NCBI GenBank assembly: GCA_015501075.1
Contig: JADNYJ010000055.1
Location: 1 to 64,000, forward strand
Direction of reading: 5' to 3'
DNA length: 64,000 nt
Source: Gymnopilus junonius
Lineage: Eukaryota > Basidiomycota > Agaricomycetes > Agaricales > Galerinaceae
The position numbers were made by a program, and so were the translations under genes. Within the stretch, counting starts at the first letter, position 1, and each line of letters begins with the position of its first letter. Under the pieces are notes generated by a model, which was not told the DNA's origin, did no database searches, and saw only the letters and a list, made by a program, of their open reading frames with translations. Of this stretch, positions 33,436-47,119 are shown piece after piece.

Positions 33436-35334
33436 ATGGCACAGTTATCGAGTCGGCAGCAACTAGATCTGTATGTGCACTTCAAAACATTATTTAACAA
33501 GAAAAGTGTAACAACCAATGAAAATCAGGCACAAATCCATGCTGGATTACCTCTACAATGCCGGCTTCACGAAAACGTTCAATGAGTTCCGGTCAGAAGC
33601 TCCTGAGTTAGTACGTATCCACCCATCAGGCAATTATTGACCAACTTTTTCTTTTATTTGGCTGACATGATATTAATGCAAGGCTGACTTTACGCCAGAT
33701 CCTACGTCTCCTGCGAGCGGGCTATTGGTGAAGAAATGGACAAGTATCATTAGGATGCAACGAAAGGTGTGTAGGTGATCATACTTATGGATATACCCCG
33801 CCATTGAAATCAATCCAGGTTATGGATCTGGAAGCACGGCTAGCTCAAGCACACGAGGAGCTAGCAAATGCAGGACCTGCCGCGTCGGAGGGGTCAAAGC
33901 GCGTCAATAAAGAATGGTTACCATCCTCGACACCCAAACACACCCTCATCGGCCATCGCGACAAAATAAACGCCGTCAGCTTTCACCCACTTTATTCTGT
34001 GCTTGCTTCTGCATCTGTCGATGCGACGGTGAAGATTTGGGATTGGGATACAGGCGAATGCGAACGGACACTGAAGAGCCATACTAAGGCTGTATCGGAT
34101 TGCCAATACGATTCAACGGGCAAGGTTTTAGGTGCGAACAATGGATCTCTTTATCTACAACAATAATTAACAGAAACTTTCGTGCAGCAACTTGCTCTGA
34201 CGACCTTTTCATCAAACTTTGGAATGTACCTGACGATTACAAGAACTTTGCTACGTTACGCGGCCACGAACACTCAATCTCAAGTGTGTGCTTCCTTCCA
34301 GGAGACACACGACTGATATCAGCTAGTCGGGACAACACAGTCCGAGTTTGGGATGTAGGCACGAGGTGAGCAGTAACTTAAACTAGTAACAATGCAAGTG
34401 TAACGCTGACTCCTATTCTTCAAGTCATTGTGTAAAAGTATTAAAACCCCATTCAGAATGGATACGTTCAGCATTACCGAGCGCGGATGGAAGATTACTC
34501 CTAACATGTTCGGATGATCATGTACGCTGCTTCCTTTTTGCTACTTGTGTTCTAAAGCTGGCTGTTGCCGCAGACTGCTCGTATAACCGATATGGAAACC
34601 GCTGCGCTAAAAACAGAAATGAGAGGACACGATAATCGGATTGAATGTGCTGTATTCGTTCCACATGCATCTATTCCAGCTATTAGAGAGCTGGTCACTT
34701 TGGTCGGTACTCTCAAGTTCCCTTTCATATGTCCTCTAACTTGGTCTTTTTTTAACTGCACAGCCTGCAACTGTGCAAACAGCAAAGGTGGATCAACTAG
34801 GGATCTCCTTCGTCCTAACAGGATCAAGAGACAAGACTATCAAGTTATGGGATGCGCTACGAGGACAATGTCTCTGGACCTTTGTTCGTCTTTCCTGAGT
34901 TATTCACCTTTGCTTTCCTACTAAATCGCGACTGCTGCTTAGGTCGGGCATGACGGCTGGGTACAAGCTCTCACCTTCCACCCATGTGGCAAGTTCCTTT
35001 TATCAGCAGCTGATGATCATACAATGCGGATATGGGATCTGAAGACGGGACGGTGTGTGAAAAAGGGTATGTCCTGGTTTTCTCGTTCTATATTTATGTT
35101 CTGATCTTACCTTCTATTCATTTCTAGTCGAGGCACACAGCCCATTCGTACAATGCGTGGCTTGGGGACCTACACCAGTGACGGAAGGCAGCGACGACAA
35201 TGATCGAATCGTGAATGTAGTGGCGACAGGTGGGACGGATAAGGTGCGTCTGGTAAGATTCGTTGGCATATCTAGCTATTCACATGAGCTGCTTCTTTTC
35301 TTTCTTCTAGCTCGTCAAGATCTGGAGGCCCTGA
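33436..35334 (+). CDS. PAC1: Nuclear distribution protein PAC1 / LIS1 / NudF
   Basis: Eleven exons: 33436-33470, 33529-33610, 33683-33766, 33819-34131, 34188-34365, 34425-34521, 34574-34702, 34764-34883, 34943-35066, 35128-35243 and 35311-35334. They join in frame to 434 codons including the stop, the usual length for the family. Residues about 7-39 form a LisH dimerisation motif ([14 protein letters not shown]). About 58-87 is a short coiled coil ([18 protein letters not shown]). Seven WD40 repeats follow ([71 protein letters not shown] and others), ending LVKIWRP. The protein targets dynein to microtubule plus ends with NudE-type partners and supports nuclear migration in hyphae. All key features are intact. 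It is single copy here, with no sign of decay. Confidence 0.95.
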
Positions 35335-38300
35335 GGTCGAAATCCATCAGCCTAGACTTTTTTTCCTTTGGTTTTTCTCATTCGTTCTTCCCTTCCTGCA
35401 CGGTATACCACATCACACAGACAGGCGCCCTTATCTTCTCGATCCATGGCACTAATGACTGGGACGAGTTACACCTTACTTGGATAATTCAATAATATTC
35501 ACTTTGTTGGTATCGCCCACCTTCCTTCACACTCCGCTAGACACCCTCCTTTATCTTCCTTCCCATTCTCATCTAATCTCTTTATGGGGGCAACCTTCGA
35601 TAAATAATAGGTTTTTTGTGATACTTATTTATCCATTCTTTTTGCCTTCCTTTTTCGCTCCTTACTCGTTCTTTCTTTATCATCGTCGTCGTCGTTACCA
35701 ATTGCTCGGTTCTTTCATATTCTCTCACCCGTTGCCCTCCGCGCATACCCAGCACCCCCTCCCCAGTTAACCCTAGCAACTCGAAATTAAAGCTTTTGCT
35801 CTGTGTATTAGTTGTACTTGTACCCAAAATCAATTCATTATAATTTTTTTTCCTTTTTTCTTTCCCTTTTTTTTCCTTTGCTTTCTCCACCTAGTATTTA
35901 CGACTGAATCGTGTTGCATGGAATTTGGAATCAAATCAGGGATCTTCAAGGGTAACTCCAGTACTTACGTGGTCAACAGCTTTTTGAAAGTCGGAGACTG
36001 CCGAGAGAATAAAACCATCGATTAGCCATCATGAACAATCAAGCTACTTGTAGTTTAACGTCAAGCTTGAGGTTCCAGGGCTCATTGAAATGCTTCAGTA
36101 TCCCATTTTTTCCTGTCGCCTTCGAGAACCGTGCCCGTTGTCAAAGCTATTGGCTTCCATCAATGGGCGACATTCTCGCAGTGTATTTGCTGGACTGCAT
36201 CTCACGAATAGTTAGGGTACTACTGGGTATCGTTATCCTCCTGCAAGCCAATCTTGGAGTCGATTTTCTTACGCTTTTCTGCTCTATGTCGGACTCAATG
36301 TCACTCTAATTTGCTGTGGCACCTGTAACCCTTTTAAGGCCCTCAACGAACGACTACCTGGTAAGCATTAGAACTATTGGTCGTCTTCTTCCATCGGCAA
36401 CCTGATATGTCTGCAAGAGAAGAACGCGATTCAGGAGTTGAGGCTGGTCTGAAGGTGTGCGAACTTGGTTAAGGACGGTTTCATCTAGTTCAGTTCTAAT
36501 GTTCGAAGTTCAAGGAAGGGTGAAGCAGAAACTTGTGTTGTTGACCATACGTGTAGAAGGCTTGGAAGCATGGTATGTTCTCGAGACTCGTTTCTGTTCC
36601 TCCAATTGGTACTTGTATTTTTATTTATAGGATTTTTTATTTATGGCATATTGACTTCTTGCTGATGACATCTCTAGAGGTTGTAGCAATTCCGAGTCCC
36701 ATCCATTATATCTGTTTGCATCCTGTTTGCCTTTCCCGTCTTGATAGCAACCATCCTGCCTTCCAATGCATTTACTTTCTCCGACGATTTATGAGAGAGC
36801 ATTAGAAATCTGTCTGTGGATTACAACCATCTTCTTTTCGACTTTCCTGGAGGCAGGGCTGATAACAGACCTTTTCTAGGCCTTACATTCGTTCGCTGTC
36901 CGGGAATCCTTTGACGACATTGGCTCTTCCTAGTGTCTTTTACAATGCTGGACATACAGAGAGGTCCCTGAAGTCGTGCCTTCGTTACTCCGGTATTTGG
37001 ATGCAAGGTTAACTCCTTCCGTAAACATATGTGAGCATTTGAGAATACCCAATTTTTCTAATGACCGATGGGCGCTTTTGAAGAGTTACAAAGATGATTC
37101 CAGTACAATCGACGACCTCGAATCTGTCAGCATTCAACTCGAGCGCCCTACTTTCTGGATGCGGTCATATTGCCTTGGCTCTACCAGAGACCTTCTATCT
37201 CATTCGCAGTTTGACTCGGAGGACTGCGCCACCAGTTGCGCAACTTTCTCGTCAACTTTTACATTTTGCCCGGTATTACAGATTTCCAATGTCCTGCTCT
37301 TAGAGATATATTTATGTACATGAAGGCCGACAGCCCTGATTGTTGATCATATTATTATATATTCTAATAGCTCAGTGGCTAAACTTTGCGTGATAAAAAT
37401 AAAACTTGCATGATGAAAAGGACATGTTTATGCTTGGTTCATGCCGATGGGAAGCTTCTTTCCTCTTATCTTTTTTTCTATGGACCTATGACATGGATAA
37501 GTAGTAGATATAATTTGGTAAGGCTGGTTAAAGACATTATCAAGGTGTTTGAGTCGCCAAGTTGTTGAAGACCAATAGATTACATGCCATACCTCTAATT
37601 GAAACATCGTTTTAAACCAAGCTACTGAATGGACTTGCTCGAAAAGAGAGTGGTTTCATGCTTCTTAAGTGAAATTAAATTTCAAATGGACTGGCATATA
37701 ATGTTCGGCAATTCAGGATATTATCTCCATCAGTTGATTATCTTTCTTTTTTTGGCTCCCTTTGCATCCCGATTCCAACGGCAATCCCTTCTTTCCTCTT
37801 CTTTCAGAAAAAAAAAATAGCCAACTCCCCCGGGTCAACTAGCGCCCGCGGACCCTGAATGTTGCAGCAACGCATGTATGTACTAGCGCGCATAGTACAA
37901 ACGAGCTACCGCGTTCCCAGGAAGGCCGGAACTTTAAAATGATATCGATAGTTCGAACGTTGGTCCATGATACTAATTAATTCGGTCAGTGTCGACTGTC
38001 AAAATTAGCAGATATAACGTGACGCCATCTGCCCATTTTCATTAGTGAATGAGTGAATAAGTGAGTGTGATGACGATTAGAGATCTGCGGTCCCATGACA
38101 GGCTATAAGCAATTCTTAAAACGGGAAAAAGGGAAGCTTATGTTCTCGACTTGTCGGTCGGACGAAGGCTTACAATTTAAAGGATTCACCTACAAACTAC
38201 CGGCTAATATTATTTATGGGTGGGTTCCTGAACCAAAGACTACCATCTTTACCACTGTACTATCTGCCAGATATACATAGAGTGGCGCGTGATTCTTCCG

Positions 38301-40413
38301 TTGGCAATTTAAAGAACCCAGCATTGCTAGAAAAAGTTCGAAAGTAGGCCTAAATATACTCCACCACTTATCGATCCCGTCGCAGTGCATAGACGCATTC
38401 AACCAGAAGTAGGATAGGAGCAGGCAGGCAAAAACAGATGGCCTCGTGGAGTCGCTCCAATGCTCCAATGCTCCAATGTTCATTATAATGTTGCATATGG
38501 TCGGTCCAAAGGTTGGACAGTATAAACCCAATCGAGGCTGAAAGGGTAATTATAAGTAAGCCAACAAGGATCTTCGCCGTTCTAAGTAACGATGAATGAT
38601 ACAGGTACTGATATGTAGTGATTTTAACGTCAATGTCATCACCGATAACACGAATAGACTTGATGTAAATCAACTACGAGTCTGAGAGCGCCGTCCTCGT
38701 ACACGTGCGATTGCGTAGTGGATAGGTGGATTTGGAGAAGGACGTGCTTGTTTGCTTGTTTTGCTTCATTCATTCATTGAATTGGAATCGAATAGAAGGA
38801 GCTCTGAATGTCAAACGCTCACGTCAAACTTGTCGGACTTGGTAATCCGGACAAAGACTCCAAGAGGGACCGGCAAATCATCGACGGCAGGTGTTGAACG
38901 TTGACTATTAGACTTCAGAGTCCAGAAGGGTATCCAAGGATGGACGGATGCACGTCCGTATGTAACAGTATGTGACTTGCTATCATTGGTTTACTCAGAG
39001 AGAAAAAAGAGAAAAGGTTGTTAATAGACCATACTCACAGCGCTTACTGAAGTAAGCACAGCTGTAGGTAAAGTAAAGTAGAAACGTTCTTCAACTTTCA
39101 AGTTCCAGCTGCAATCGATCAGGTCATACTCTAACTCCAAGGAGATGGAGATGGAGATGGGGTGACGAGATGGAGCCGACCAACCGAAAGACCAACATGC
39201 TTCAGAGGAGAAAAAATAACTACCAGGGCTTTCCAGGGCCGCAGGGAGGGTGTAGCCGTAACAGTTATAACCTTGACTTCTCCCGCGATACGATGATTAG
39301 CATTTTTTTGGCTTTGGAATCCTACTGGAACGCTACTTACTTACAGGGCACCGATTGTCGCGAATGATGTCGTCATTGGCATTGAAGTTCTATTCAATTC
39401 ATTCGGAAACCTGCGAGATTGTCATTTTCGACGGAGATACTTCTGCGTATAACGGGTGCAGTGTGGGCTTGAGAAAAGAAAGACAGAAAGATAAGATCGC
39501 AAATGTGGCAATGGCTGAATCTTCTCTTCTCTTCTCTTGCCTGTGGAGTAAGGACTGTGACCGCGAGAGGAGTCGAGGATGCTGATAAGTGTTCCGGCTC
39601 CGGATATTAAGGATACGCTATGAAGGGGATTCGCGAGCCCGGAGGGCTAACGGGAGCATAATCAGAACGTGTGCGGTGCGTGACGGATGAGCAAGTGTTG
39701 AAGTCATCATCGCCGCTATCACTGCGTCGAAATCAGGGATCAAACATGGAAATGAAAGGCGGGAAGATGACATACGATATGAAGTTGTTCATGATCACCT
39801 TTTGAAAAATTTCACTGGTATTCGTTATCGGCCGAGGTGGATTGGTGAGCAGAGGTGCTATCTCTCGAAATGGGCTTGGTTACGAGGACTCGGCCAACCT
39901 CGTGAATGCAAACGAAATTAATGCTCTGTTTCCAGTTGATCGTAAGCCAAAAATCTGACAAAATCTCAAGCCTCAAGGAGCTGTTCCGAGAAGTTTACAC
40001 TCCCCGGCACGGCAAATCGCGGTCAATGAATGAGAACATGAATATTATTTGCTGCAAGAGAGAACCACGCGAACGTGTGCTCCTTCAGGACACACGTGCA
40101 TGAGCTAGCGGTGCAGGAAGAACGAGACCAAGAGCAAAAGACGGCAAGAAGTTCTGTGGTTGTGGGCACGAGTGGATGATGTGCAGCCGTAGAGGAGGAA
40201 CATATGAGATAGATTGCGCAAGGGGGGAGGGCTATGCGGAGGAGACGAGGCCTAGACAGGAGGTTATTTTGGGTAGAAATGGTTGAGGGGCGAACTCACG
40301 TGACGATGGGTTGTTGATTAAATAAAACACTAGTGGAGAAGGAATGAAGTCTCTTTCTTTTTTTTTTCTTTCGTATTTTACAAAGGAAATACAGCGGAAT
40401 TGCTGATGAGTGT
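35335..40413. other. Gene-poor 5-kb interval
   Basis: I find no gene I can support. Short frames between 36000 and 37330 have some protein-like composition but carry stops and no family motif; they could be remnants of an F-box/LRR gene. Simple repeats occur: an 8-10 bp unit GCTCCAAT three times at about 38456-38480, and GGAGAT units at about 39141-39160. A TAGCTCAGTGG at 37370 looks like a tRNA A box, but no B box follows. CpG content is normal, so this is not the transposon compartment. Confidence 0.4.
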
Positions 40414-42586
40414 ATGTTGGCAGTAGTGCAGCCGTATTCAGCCTCGCCGGATGGAGTGCACCGAGGTAGCGCGAGCAGATCAGCCGCCTCCTCCTCTTCC
40501 TCCTCCCGATCAGCCAATCTGGCACAGAACCACGCTCCTCCCACTCTGCAGCGGCACCAAACCGCTCCTCCTGCTGCCCCCTCCTCCTCGTTCCGCCGCA
40601 CACCCACCCCGCCCCCGTCCACAAAGCCTGTCCCGTCCCCGCCCTCCGATCCCGAGCCCTCACCATCGCCCGCGCTCGACATCCACTCCTACCCCGCCAC
40701 CGACCTGCTCAAGCTGCTTGCTCTCCTGTTGACACACATAGCCACCACCAATGACCACCTTTCCCCCACAAACTCCAACTCCTCCCAGCAGAACTACACC
40801 CCGATAGATCCCGCCGACGCCCCGCCCATCTTCCACTCCCTCACCACTGCATCCCGCAATGCCATATCCACCCCCGCCGCAACGCTCACCTTCCACGCCC
40901 GCAACATCCCGACCATCTCCCTCGAGGCTTATCTCCTCCGCATCCTCAAGTACTGCCCCACCACCAACCATGTCTTCCTGTCTCTCCTCGTCTACTTTGA
41001 CAGGATGTCCAAGCTCAGCGAGGATGCTGTCGGCCGGCCATTCGTCATTGACTCGTACAATATCCACCGATTGGTCATTGCGGGTGTTACCGTGGCGAGC
41101 AAGTTTTTCAGCGATGTGTTCTATACGAATTCAAGATATGCAAAGGTGTGTTTCCTTCTTCTGACCCTTTTGGTGTACTGGAATTCCCGAGCTCGCGACC
41201 AATATGCCAGAGGCGTGGACGTCATATTTATCTCTTTCTTCTTTTCCCAAAATACTTCTCCTATCTTGCGTCCAACTGACTATCTATCACTTTGCATTGA
41301 TGTAGGTCGGCGGTCTGCCACTCCCGGAGCTTAACCAGCTCGAACTCCAATTTCTACTCCTGAATGACTTCCGGCTCGTCATATCAGGCACCGAGATGCA
41401 GCACTACGCCGAGCAGCTCATCCTTTTCTCTAAATCAACTTCTGGTGCAGGTCCACAACTCCAGTTATCACCTGCTCCTGCTCCAGTGAACGGACATACG
41501 TATCATAGTCATAGTCATAATCACCAGCAACAGCAACAACCGCCGCACCATGCACAACCTCATGCGATTCACCACACCACTCAGCAGAGCCAGCTGCACC
41601 CCTCTCATCCACAACACCAACCTCCTATATCATCCACCGCTGCATCTTCCTCCTCTACTTCAACCTCTCCACCACGTGTCAGGCATGCCTCATCTTCACC
41701 CTCACACCCTTCTACTTCCCACTCGCGTTCAAATTCCCACTCCAACCCGATCACCAATTTTGACAACAACTCGAGTTCAAGTTCGAGCGGTTCATCGTCA
41801 ACAGTAACAGTCGTATCACCCCGCCATGGAGCTGGAGCGTCAGCTTCGACGCCACAGTTAAGTGTGACGCACCGGTCGCCTATAGGTCATACGAACGGAA
41901 CGAGTCATTTGCATTTGCATTCGACTCCTGCAAGGCCTTTGGATGCGTTAGGGGTCATGCCACCTGCTCCTGCACCTGTGCACCATCAGTTCATTACACC
42001 GACGCAGCCTCTGCATTACCAGCATCACCATTCGCAGCCGCAGCAAATGCACCCGTCCTACGCTCACCCGCATCCACAGGGGTCGCAGGGGTACGAAGGA
42101 CACATCCATGAACATACAACGCCCCAGTCGGCATCCTTCACCCAGCCGCACGTTCCGCCGTCATTATCCCACCCGTCACATACATTACCTCTGTCTCGAC
42201 ACACTTTACCACCCCAATTTACTCACCATCAACCTCAGCAACTTCCCTACAGCATAAAAGGCTATCCGACCCCCTCGAGCATGTCGCACCATCACCAAGC
42301 CTCTGTCGACTCCTTCTCCTCGTCGCATGACCCCCAGGATGAAGACGACGATGCGGATGCGAGCACGGACGCGGGCACGGAGACGACGGTGTCCGAGACA
42401 AGTACGGACGATGAGCCGACGATTAGGGCGCCAGGGACGGTTGTGGGCGGAGGGAGTGTAGGAGGGAGTGTGTGGGGTGATGGGGACGATGAGGATGAGA
42501 GTGATGATACTAGGGATAAGCAGGAGAGAAAGAGGCGGAGAGCGGGAGATAGGGAAGATGAGGATGAGAGGATGAGGAGTCCGTAG
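40414..42586 (+). CDS. PHO80-like (Pcl family) cyclin, 670 aa
   Basis: Two exons, 40414-41145 and 41306-42586, with a 160-bp intron (GTGTGT...TGTAG), make 671 codons. After a Ser/Pro-rich N-terminus (about residues 1-90), the cyclin box spans about 90-290. It reads PTISLEAYLLRILKYCP, then FLSLLVYFDRM, SYNIHRLVIAGVTVASKF, TNSRYAKVGGLPLPELN and LELQFLLLNDFRL. These are the hallmarks of PHO80/PCL cyclins, which activate the kinase Pho85 in phosphate sensing and cell-cycle control. The remaining 370 residues are low-complexity: His/Gln/Ser-rich, then an acidic DEDDDADAS region and a basic KQERKRRRAGDR patch near the end. The long tail is much larger than in yeast. Which Pcl subgroup it belongs to cannot be told. 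Confidence 0.88.
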
Positions 42587-44466
42587 TCCTTGGTCTCTCG
42601 GTCTCTGAGGAGCGATGAACGCTGGGGATAATGATTGTTACCACCTTGCTTTTTTCTTCTTCTCTCAAGTATGTAATGCTCTTTTTTTTTCCAGTCAGTC
42701 ATTCATGTTCATTCCCACATAATTTCAGTTTTTTTTTTTTGTATTCCTTTTTCTTTACCTAACCTACATGTGTTTTTTTCTCTCCGTTTCTGTTTTGTTT
42801 TGCTCCATTCCAAATTCATATCCCCTCATGTTTCCTTCCTGCTTTTTTCTTTTCTTTTCTTCTTCGTTTCTGGCCGACTGACATCTCTGAACGCATGCGC
42901 AAGGCTTTAATTATGCAAATCAAAATGGTGAAGTGAAGTAAGTAGAGATGTAATCATTAATGCTCGTGGAAACATGCAATGCAACATGGAAATCAATGTA
43001 CAATGCGCAATCTCATCCAAGCCTCCTTTTTACTTACATACATGTCGGTCATGTGTACCTTAGAGTAGTACAAATTGTACAGCGCAATGTATATAGGACA
43101 TGCAATCTATATGGATGAAGGAATTCGAATTTGATCTCGAATAGAGATACATTTATCACCAAGTGCAGGTCACTTCTGGAGAGTACGTACAAGAACTCGG
43201 GCCACTGCACAACCTGTCCGAAAGATACGTTCAAAATTGGACAACTCCTACGTCTTTCCGCTGACCCACTGACAGTTAGTCACCGCCTATCTTATCTGAC
43301 TCTGCGCAGTGCGAGCAGTCGGATCCGAGTGGCGACTTGAGCCTTGCAGCACGAGACTGGTGCCATAAATGGAAGCCAAGAATAGAAAGAAGATGAACCG
43401 ATGGGGATATCATCTTGATGCCTGATTGCATATACTTTACGGCTAAGAATTGAGTTGTCCCGATATTCCGATTCGTGGAGTCGTTGAACTGTCCCGCAGC
43501 AAGCGCAAGCGCCAGTCCCCGACTCTTAAATTACGAACACAATAGGTTCTTGTAATTTCCGAATCCCATCGTATTCTAAAGCCCCTTCTCACCGTGTTCC
43601 CACCTGGGGTTGGCTAAAGACTTCTTGCAGGCTGCCAAAGCTATACTAGTGCTATTATTACCCACTGTTCTATACATTCTGAAAAAAGTTTTGATAGCTC
43701 CTTCGACTTGTTTTGATCAAAATCCAAGTAGACAGGAGCTGAAATTCATTAGCGTTCGTTACTACTAGCGTGTGTGATCATGAGAAAAGCTCTTGAGACC
43801 GAGGTTGCGGGAGTCGTTCATCTTAACACTCGGCACTGTGGCAGAAGCGGCTAAAGCCACAAATTACCAATCCTTATGCATATAACTCACGTGACAGAGT
43901 CGGGGATACATTATGAATCAAAAGTCGAGCCTTTGACCTATACAGTTACTACCACTTCTAATATACAAGGCTTTCTAATCCCAAATGAAACTGGCTATCT
44001 TCTTCCACACTGTCGGACCCCGATATACTCTGTGTTCGTTCTCGCCCAGGGCCTTCATTTGCCATTCGACGTCTCAATGAAGCCACAAAAAGTTGAACAT
44101 ATGCATTCAAAAGTATAAATAAAGCGCCCTTTTGGAGTTCACCAGTACTGGGAACCCTGATCCCGGAGACTTTTAAAGACTCGTGACTATTTGTTTGTCT
44201 TCCGCGAAATTTCTAATGCCAGTGCAAATCTTAGTCAGTCGTATGGTGAAGAGGAGGGGCAGAAAGAAGGTCCAGAACTATGAATATGTCAGAATGTTCA
44301 ATACTGGAGGGGTTCTATTGTACCTTCCATTACGACTTCTTGACATCCGTGCGTAACGGTTGGATAGCGGATCTTAAAGGACAATTCGCCGTACAGTTCC
44401 TGGGTCCTCAATCCCCACTGTTCGACAAGGAACGACGTTTCCAACCGGGAGAAAATCGGTTCACAA
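42587..44466. other. Intergenic; flank repeat copy 1
   Basis: A T/C-rich 3' flank of the cyclin gene comes first (to about 42880). Bases about 43362-43437 (GGAAGCCAAGAATAGAAAG, then GGGGATAT) resemble 46199-46260 and 46472-46533, which lie between the two F-box genes, so a segment has been copied. A short frame beginning ATG 44280 only overlaps the F-box gene start. No other gene is supported. Confidence 0.45.
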
Positions 44467-45949
44467 ATGGCATCTCAATCCGAGGACAATCTTCATATCC
44501 AGGCACCCATACAATTCGCGGCAGAGTTAATGACTACATCTTATCCTTCCTTGACGTCGAGGACGCAGTAGAACGCAAAGCTTTGGCACAATGTCTTCTG
44601 GTGTCACGCGCATTCTGCTCTCTTTCTAGATATCATCTCTTTGAAAAGATTAGCTTGGAAGATACAGGGCAGAAGATGCGAAGGCGAAGGAGGGACACAA
44701 GCTATTGCAGATCCTCAAGAACGACCCGCTGCGCGACGTGCACCCCCTAGCCCTGCAGGTCCGCTCTCTGGATATGTCCTTCTCCGATGAGACTCGGACG
44801 TTCAGTTGGATCGGTGCAGCTTCACTCTGGAGGAACACCCTGCACAGGAGTTTACCAGCTATTTTGGATATCCTTCAGAACCTTCATGCGTTCCAGCTCA
44901 AGTTTGAACAATCCATGGATTGGAACACTATAGGAAGTTTCCTACAGACCAGTTTGGTGAGACTCTTTGCTTCCCCGAAATTGACGCGCGTCAGCATCAA
45001 CAAGGTCCACAACTTCCGTCCTGAAATCCTGCGATGTCCAAACCTACGTGATTTACGTCTTGACAGTGTTTGGGTCAAGAGTTTCTTCATAACGGAACGT
45101 CGTTCTAGTTCTTTTGCATGTACCCCACCCGCATTGCCTTGGGCAGCCCAAAGCTTCCAATCCCTGCACAATTTCGACGCGCGTTTTTCAGATGATGTGT
45201 TGAAAAGAATCAGGTGTACACAAGAGAAAGGCCTATTAGATTCACCCTTTTCTCGCTTGAGGAACTATACAATCTACATGCCCATGGATGGCGATATTCT
45301 CAACCATTGGTGGGCGATGAAACGCGCATCTCAGACTCTCGAATGCCTGACGGTCGACCAGGAAGTTCCCTGTCATTCAGACTGTGAGGATAACCGGAAT
45401 TTCTCTTCAATATTGACAAATTCACTAATATGCCCTGCTTTAGCCTACAATCATTTTCCGGGTCCGATATGCCTTTCAGATTTCATCTCGCTGCGTACCC
45501 TAGTTCTCAAGGTTTCAGCGTTGCCTAACGATCCGCTGAGCGCTTTGCATCATTTGACGTTTTTATTGAACCCCGACCGTTATGAGCCAACCACGGTCAG
45601 AAGCCTCATACTCAATGTGAATTTTCCGACCAATATGGATTCTATTAGCGCCCGAGCTACGTCCGACCTTATTTTCTCCCAAGATAATGCTACGCCACTC
45701 TGGAAATCAATTGAGAATGCACTTCTCGGACCTGCTTTCCCATGCCTTCAGAAGGTTCAGTTTACGTTTAAATGGATGTCCTCAAATATCGAAGACAACT
45801 CGACCGAGAACGATGCAAAGAGTACGAATGTGAAGGAAGAAATGGATGTGATGGAATGCATATGCGGAAGAATGGACACTGCGCTGCCAAAGGTAGTCTG
45901 TAGCGAGATTGAGTTCGAAGCCGACTGGAAAGTATGTAACGCCTATTAG
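44467..45949 (+). pseudogene. F-box-like protein, paralogue 1 (frameshifted start)
   Basis: Paralogue of 47120-48584. The F-box-like region (NDYILSFLDVEDA, LAQCLLVSRAFCSLSRYHLF) is followed by a leucine-rich body. One intact frame of 414 codons, 44705-45949, covers that body (LQVRSLDMSFSD, FRPEILRCPNLRDLRLDSVWVKSF, and so on). Compared with paralogue 2, the start region is one base short between ATG 44467 and the F-box. A second base is missing near 44665-44690. The F-box therefore lies in a different frame from both ATG and body. An upstream ATG at 44280 reads through the F-box but stops at 44750. Intact members would be substrate adaptors of SCF ubiquitin ligases. Either this copy is broken or the indels are sequence errors. 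Confidence 0.6.
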
Positions 45950-47119
45950 TATTATCGTTAGAATAGAACGTTCGTTGTCTTTGAATTCAGAATGATTGAA
46001 GGGGCCGTCGATGAACACCCAAGCACTAGAAGTTACTGAAAGAGTTGGATAAGCTTGGGGGTCGAGGCGAAGTTCTCGGAGGATGTATGATACCATTTTT
46101 TTCTTTGATATTCGTCGACTGCCTTCATTCTGTTATCAAATTTTTGGTGGTTCAGCAAGCAACACGGTGATATTTAGTTGAGCAACGGTTACGTGAGACG
46201 GGAGCCAAAAAAAGAAAGATGATCAACTGATGGGGATATGTTGATGTACTGGATATATAGCGTGCTCTTCTAAATTTCTTCTCGAGGTTGATAATCAATC
46301 GTCATGTTCTTTCTTTTCCAACGGTATCATCTTCAGTGTCAGATACATACGTCATGTTTCTACGGGCGTCACTTGACATATTTGTGTTAAAAACATTTCT
46401 CTTGTATTCTTACATCGGCCTTCGTTTTGCTATCTGCTCTTTGGGGAATTGGCGGAGACAAATGGTATAACACCGGGAGCCAAGAAAAGAAGGATGATCG
46501 ACTGATGAGGATCGCTTGATGTATACTGAATATATTTGGCCGAGATACCCGAATTTGTCAATGATGGATTGATTTTGATGGTCCATGGAGGTCACCCTTT
46601 TTCGTGACATATATTTACGTTGTTCATCATGAATCAAGCAAACTTTGCACCATCTACCATCATATTGATGAAGGCTTTCTAGTCCTAACTACAAGTTCTT
46701 CCAACTTGGCATGTTTTTGCTGCTCATTTACCACTAAACCATTGTCGCCCAGGATGCAGGATGTATCATTGGCCTTTCGACGTCCATTTCACCTAGAATC
46801 GAGTGAAGTTCAAGGCGGGAAAATATGTTTCTTTGATTATTGAAATGCCTCATCGACGTGACTGATATTTTTCTTCCGATTCTACTGTCAGACGCAAGTC
46901 GCCATGTGGAGGTGGTGGGAGATGCCAGCGATATTCATCAAAGTCAAAGTGTTCAGTCCTGGCGAACTTTCTATCTGTCGTTATCTTGTACAGACTAGCA
47001 TGATTTGACATGCGTGCGATGACGGTTCTAGGTCAAGCAGCAAGGCTTAAGGACAACCCTCACTTCTAGATTTTCACCGCTCGTCAAGACGCAACGTTTT
47101 CAATTGGGACACGTCGCAG
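45950..47119. other. Spacer between F-box paralogues; flank repeats 2 and 3
   Basis: Two copies of a segment of about 60 bp lie at 46199-46260 and 46472-46533. Both have GGGAGCCAANAAAAGAA, GATGATC, ACTGATG and GGAT, then TGATGTA and CTGNATATA. A third is at 43362-43437. They may mark ends of former gene copies. No coding sequence was seen between them. Confidence 0.5.

Noticed and set aside
32915..33442. Minus-strand frames upstream of PAC1
   Set aside because: No family motif, no consistent splice structure, and the position suits a promoter.
37365..37445. Possible tRNA gene (TAGCTCAGTGG, then GGTTCATGCC)
   Set aside because: The A-box-like motif is present, but the later motif is not a valid B box and no cloverleaf stems pair.
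38214..38673. Minus-strand membrane-like frames
   Set aside because: Two overlapping frames in different phases, no conserved motif, and no introns linking them; probably chance.
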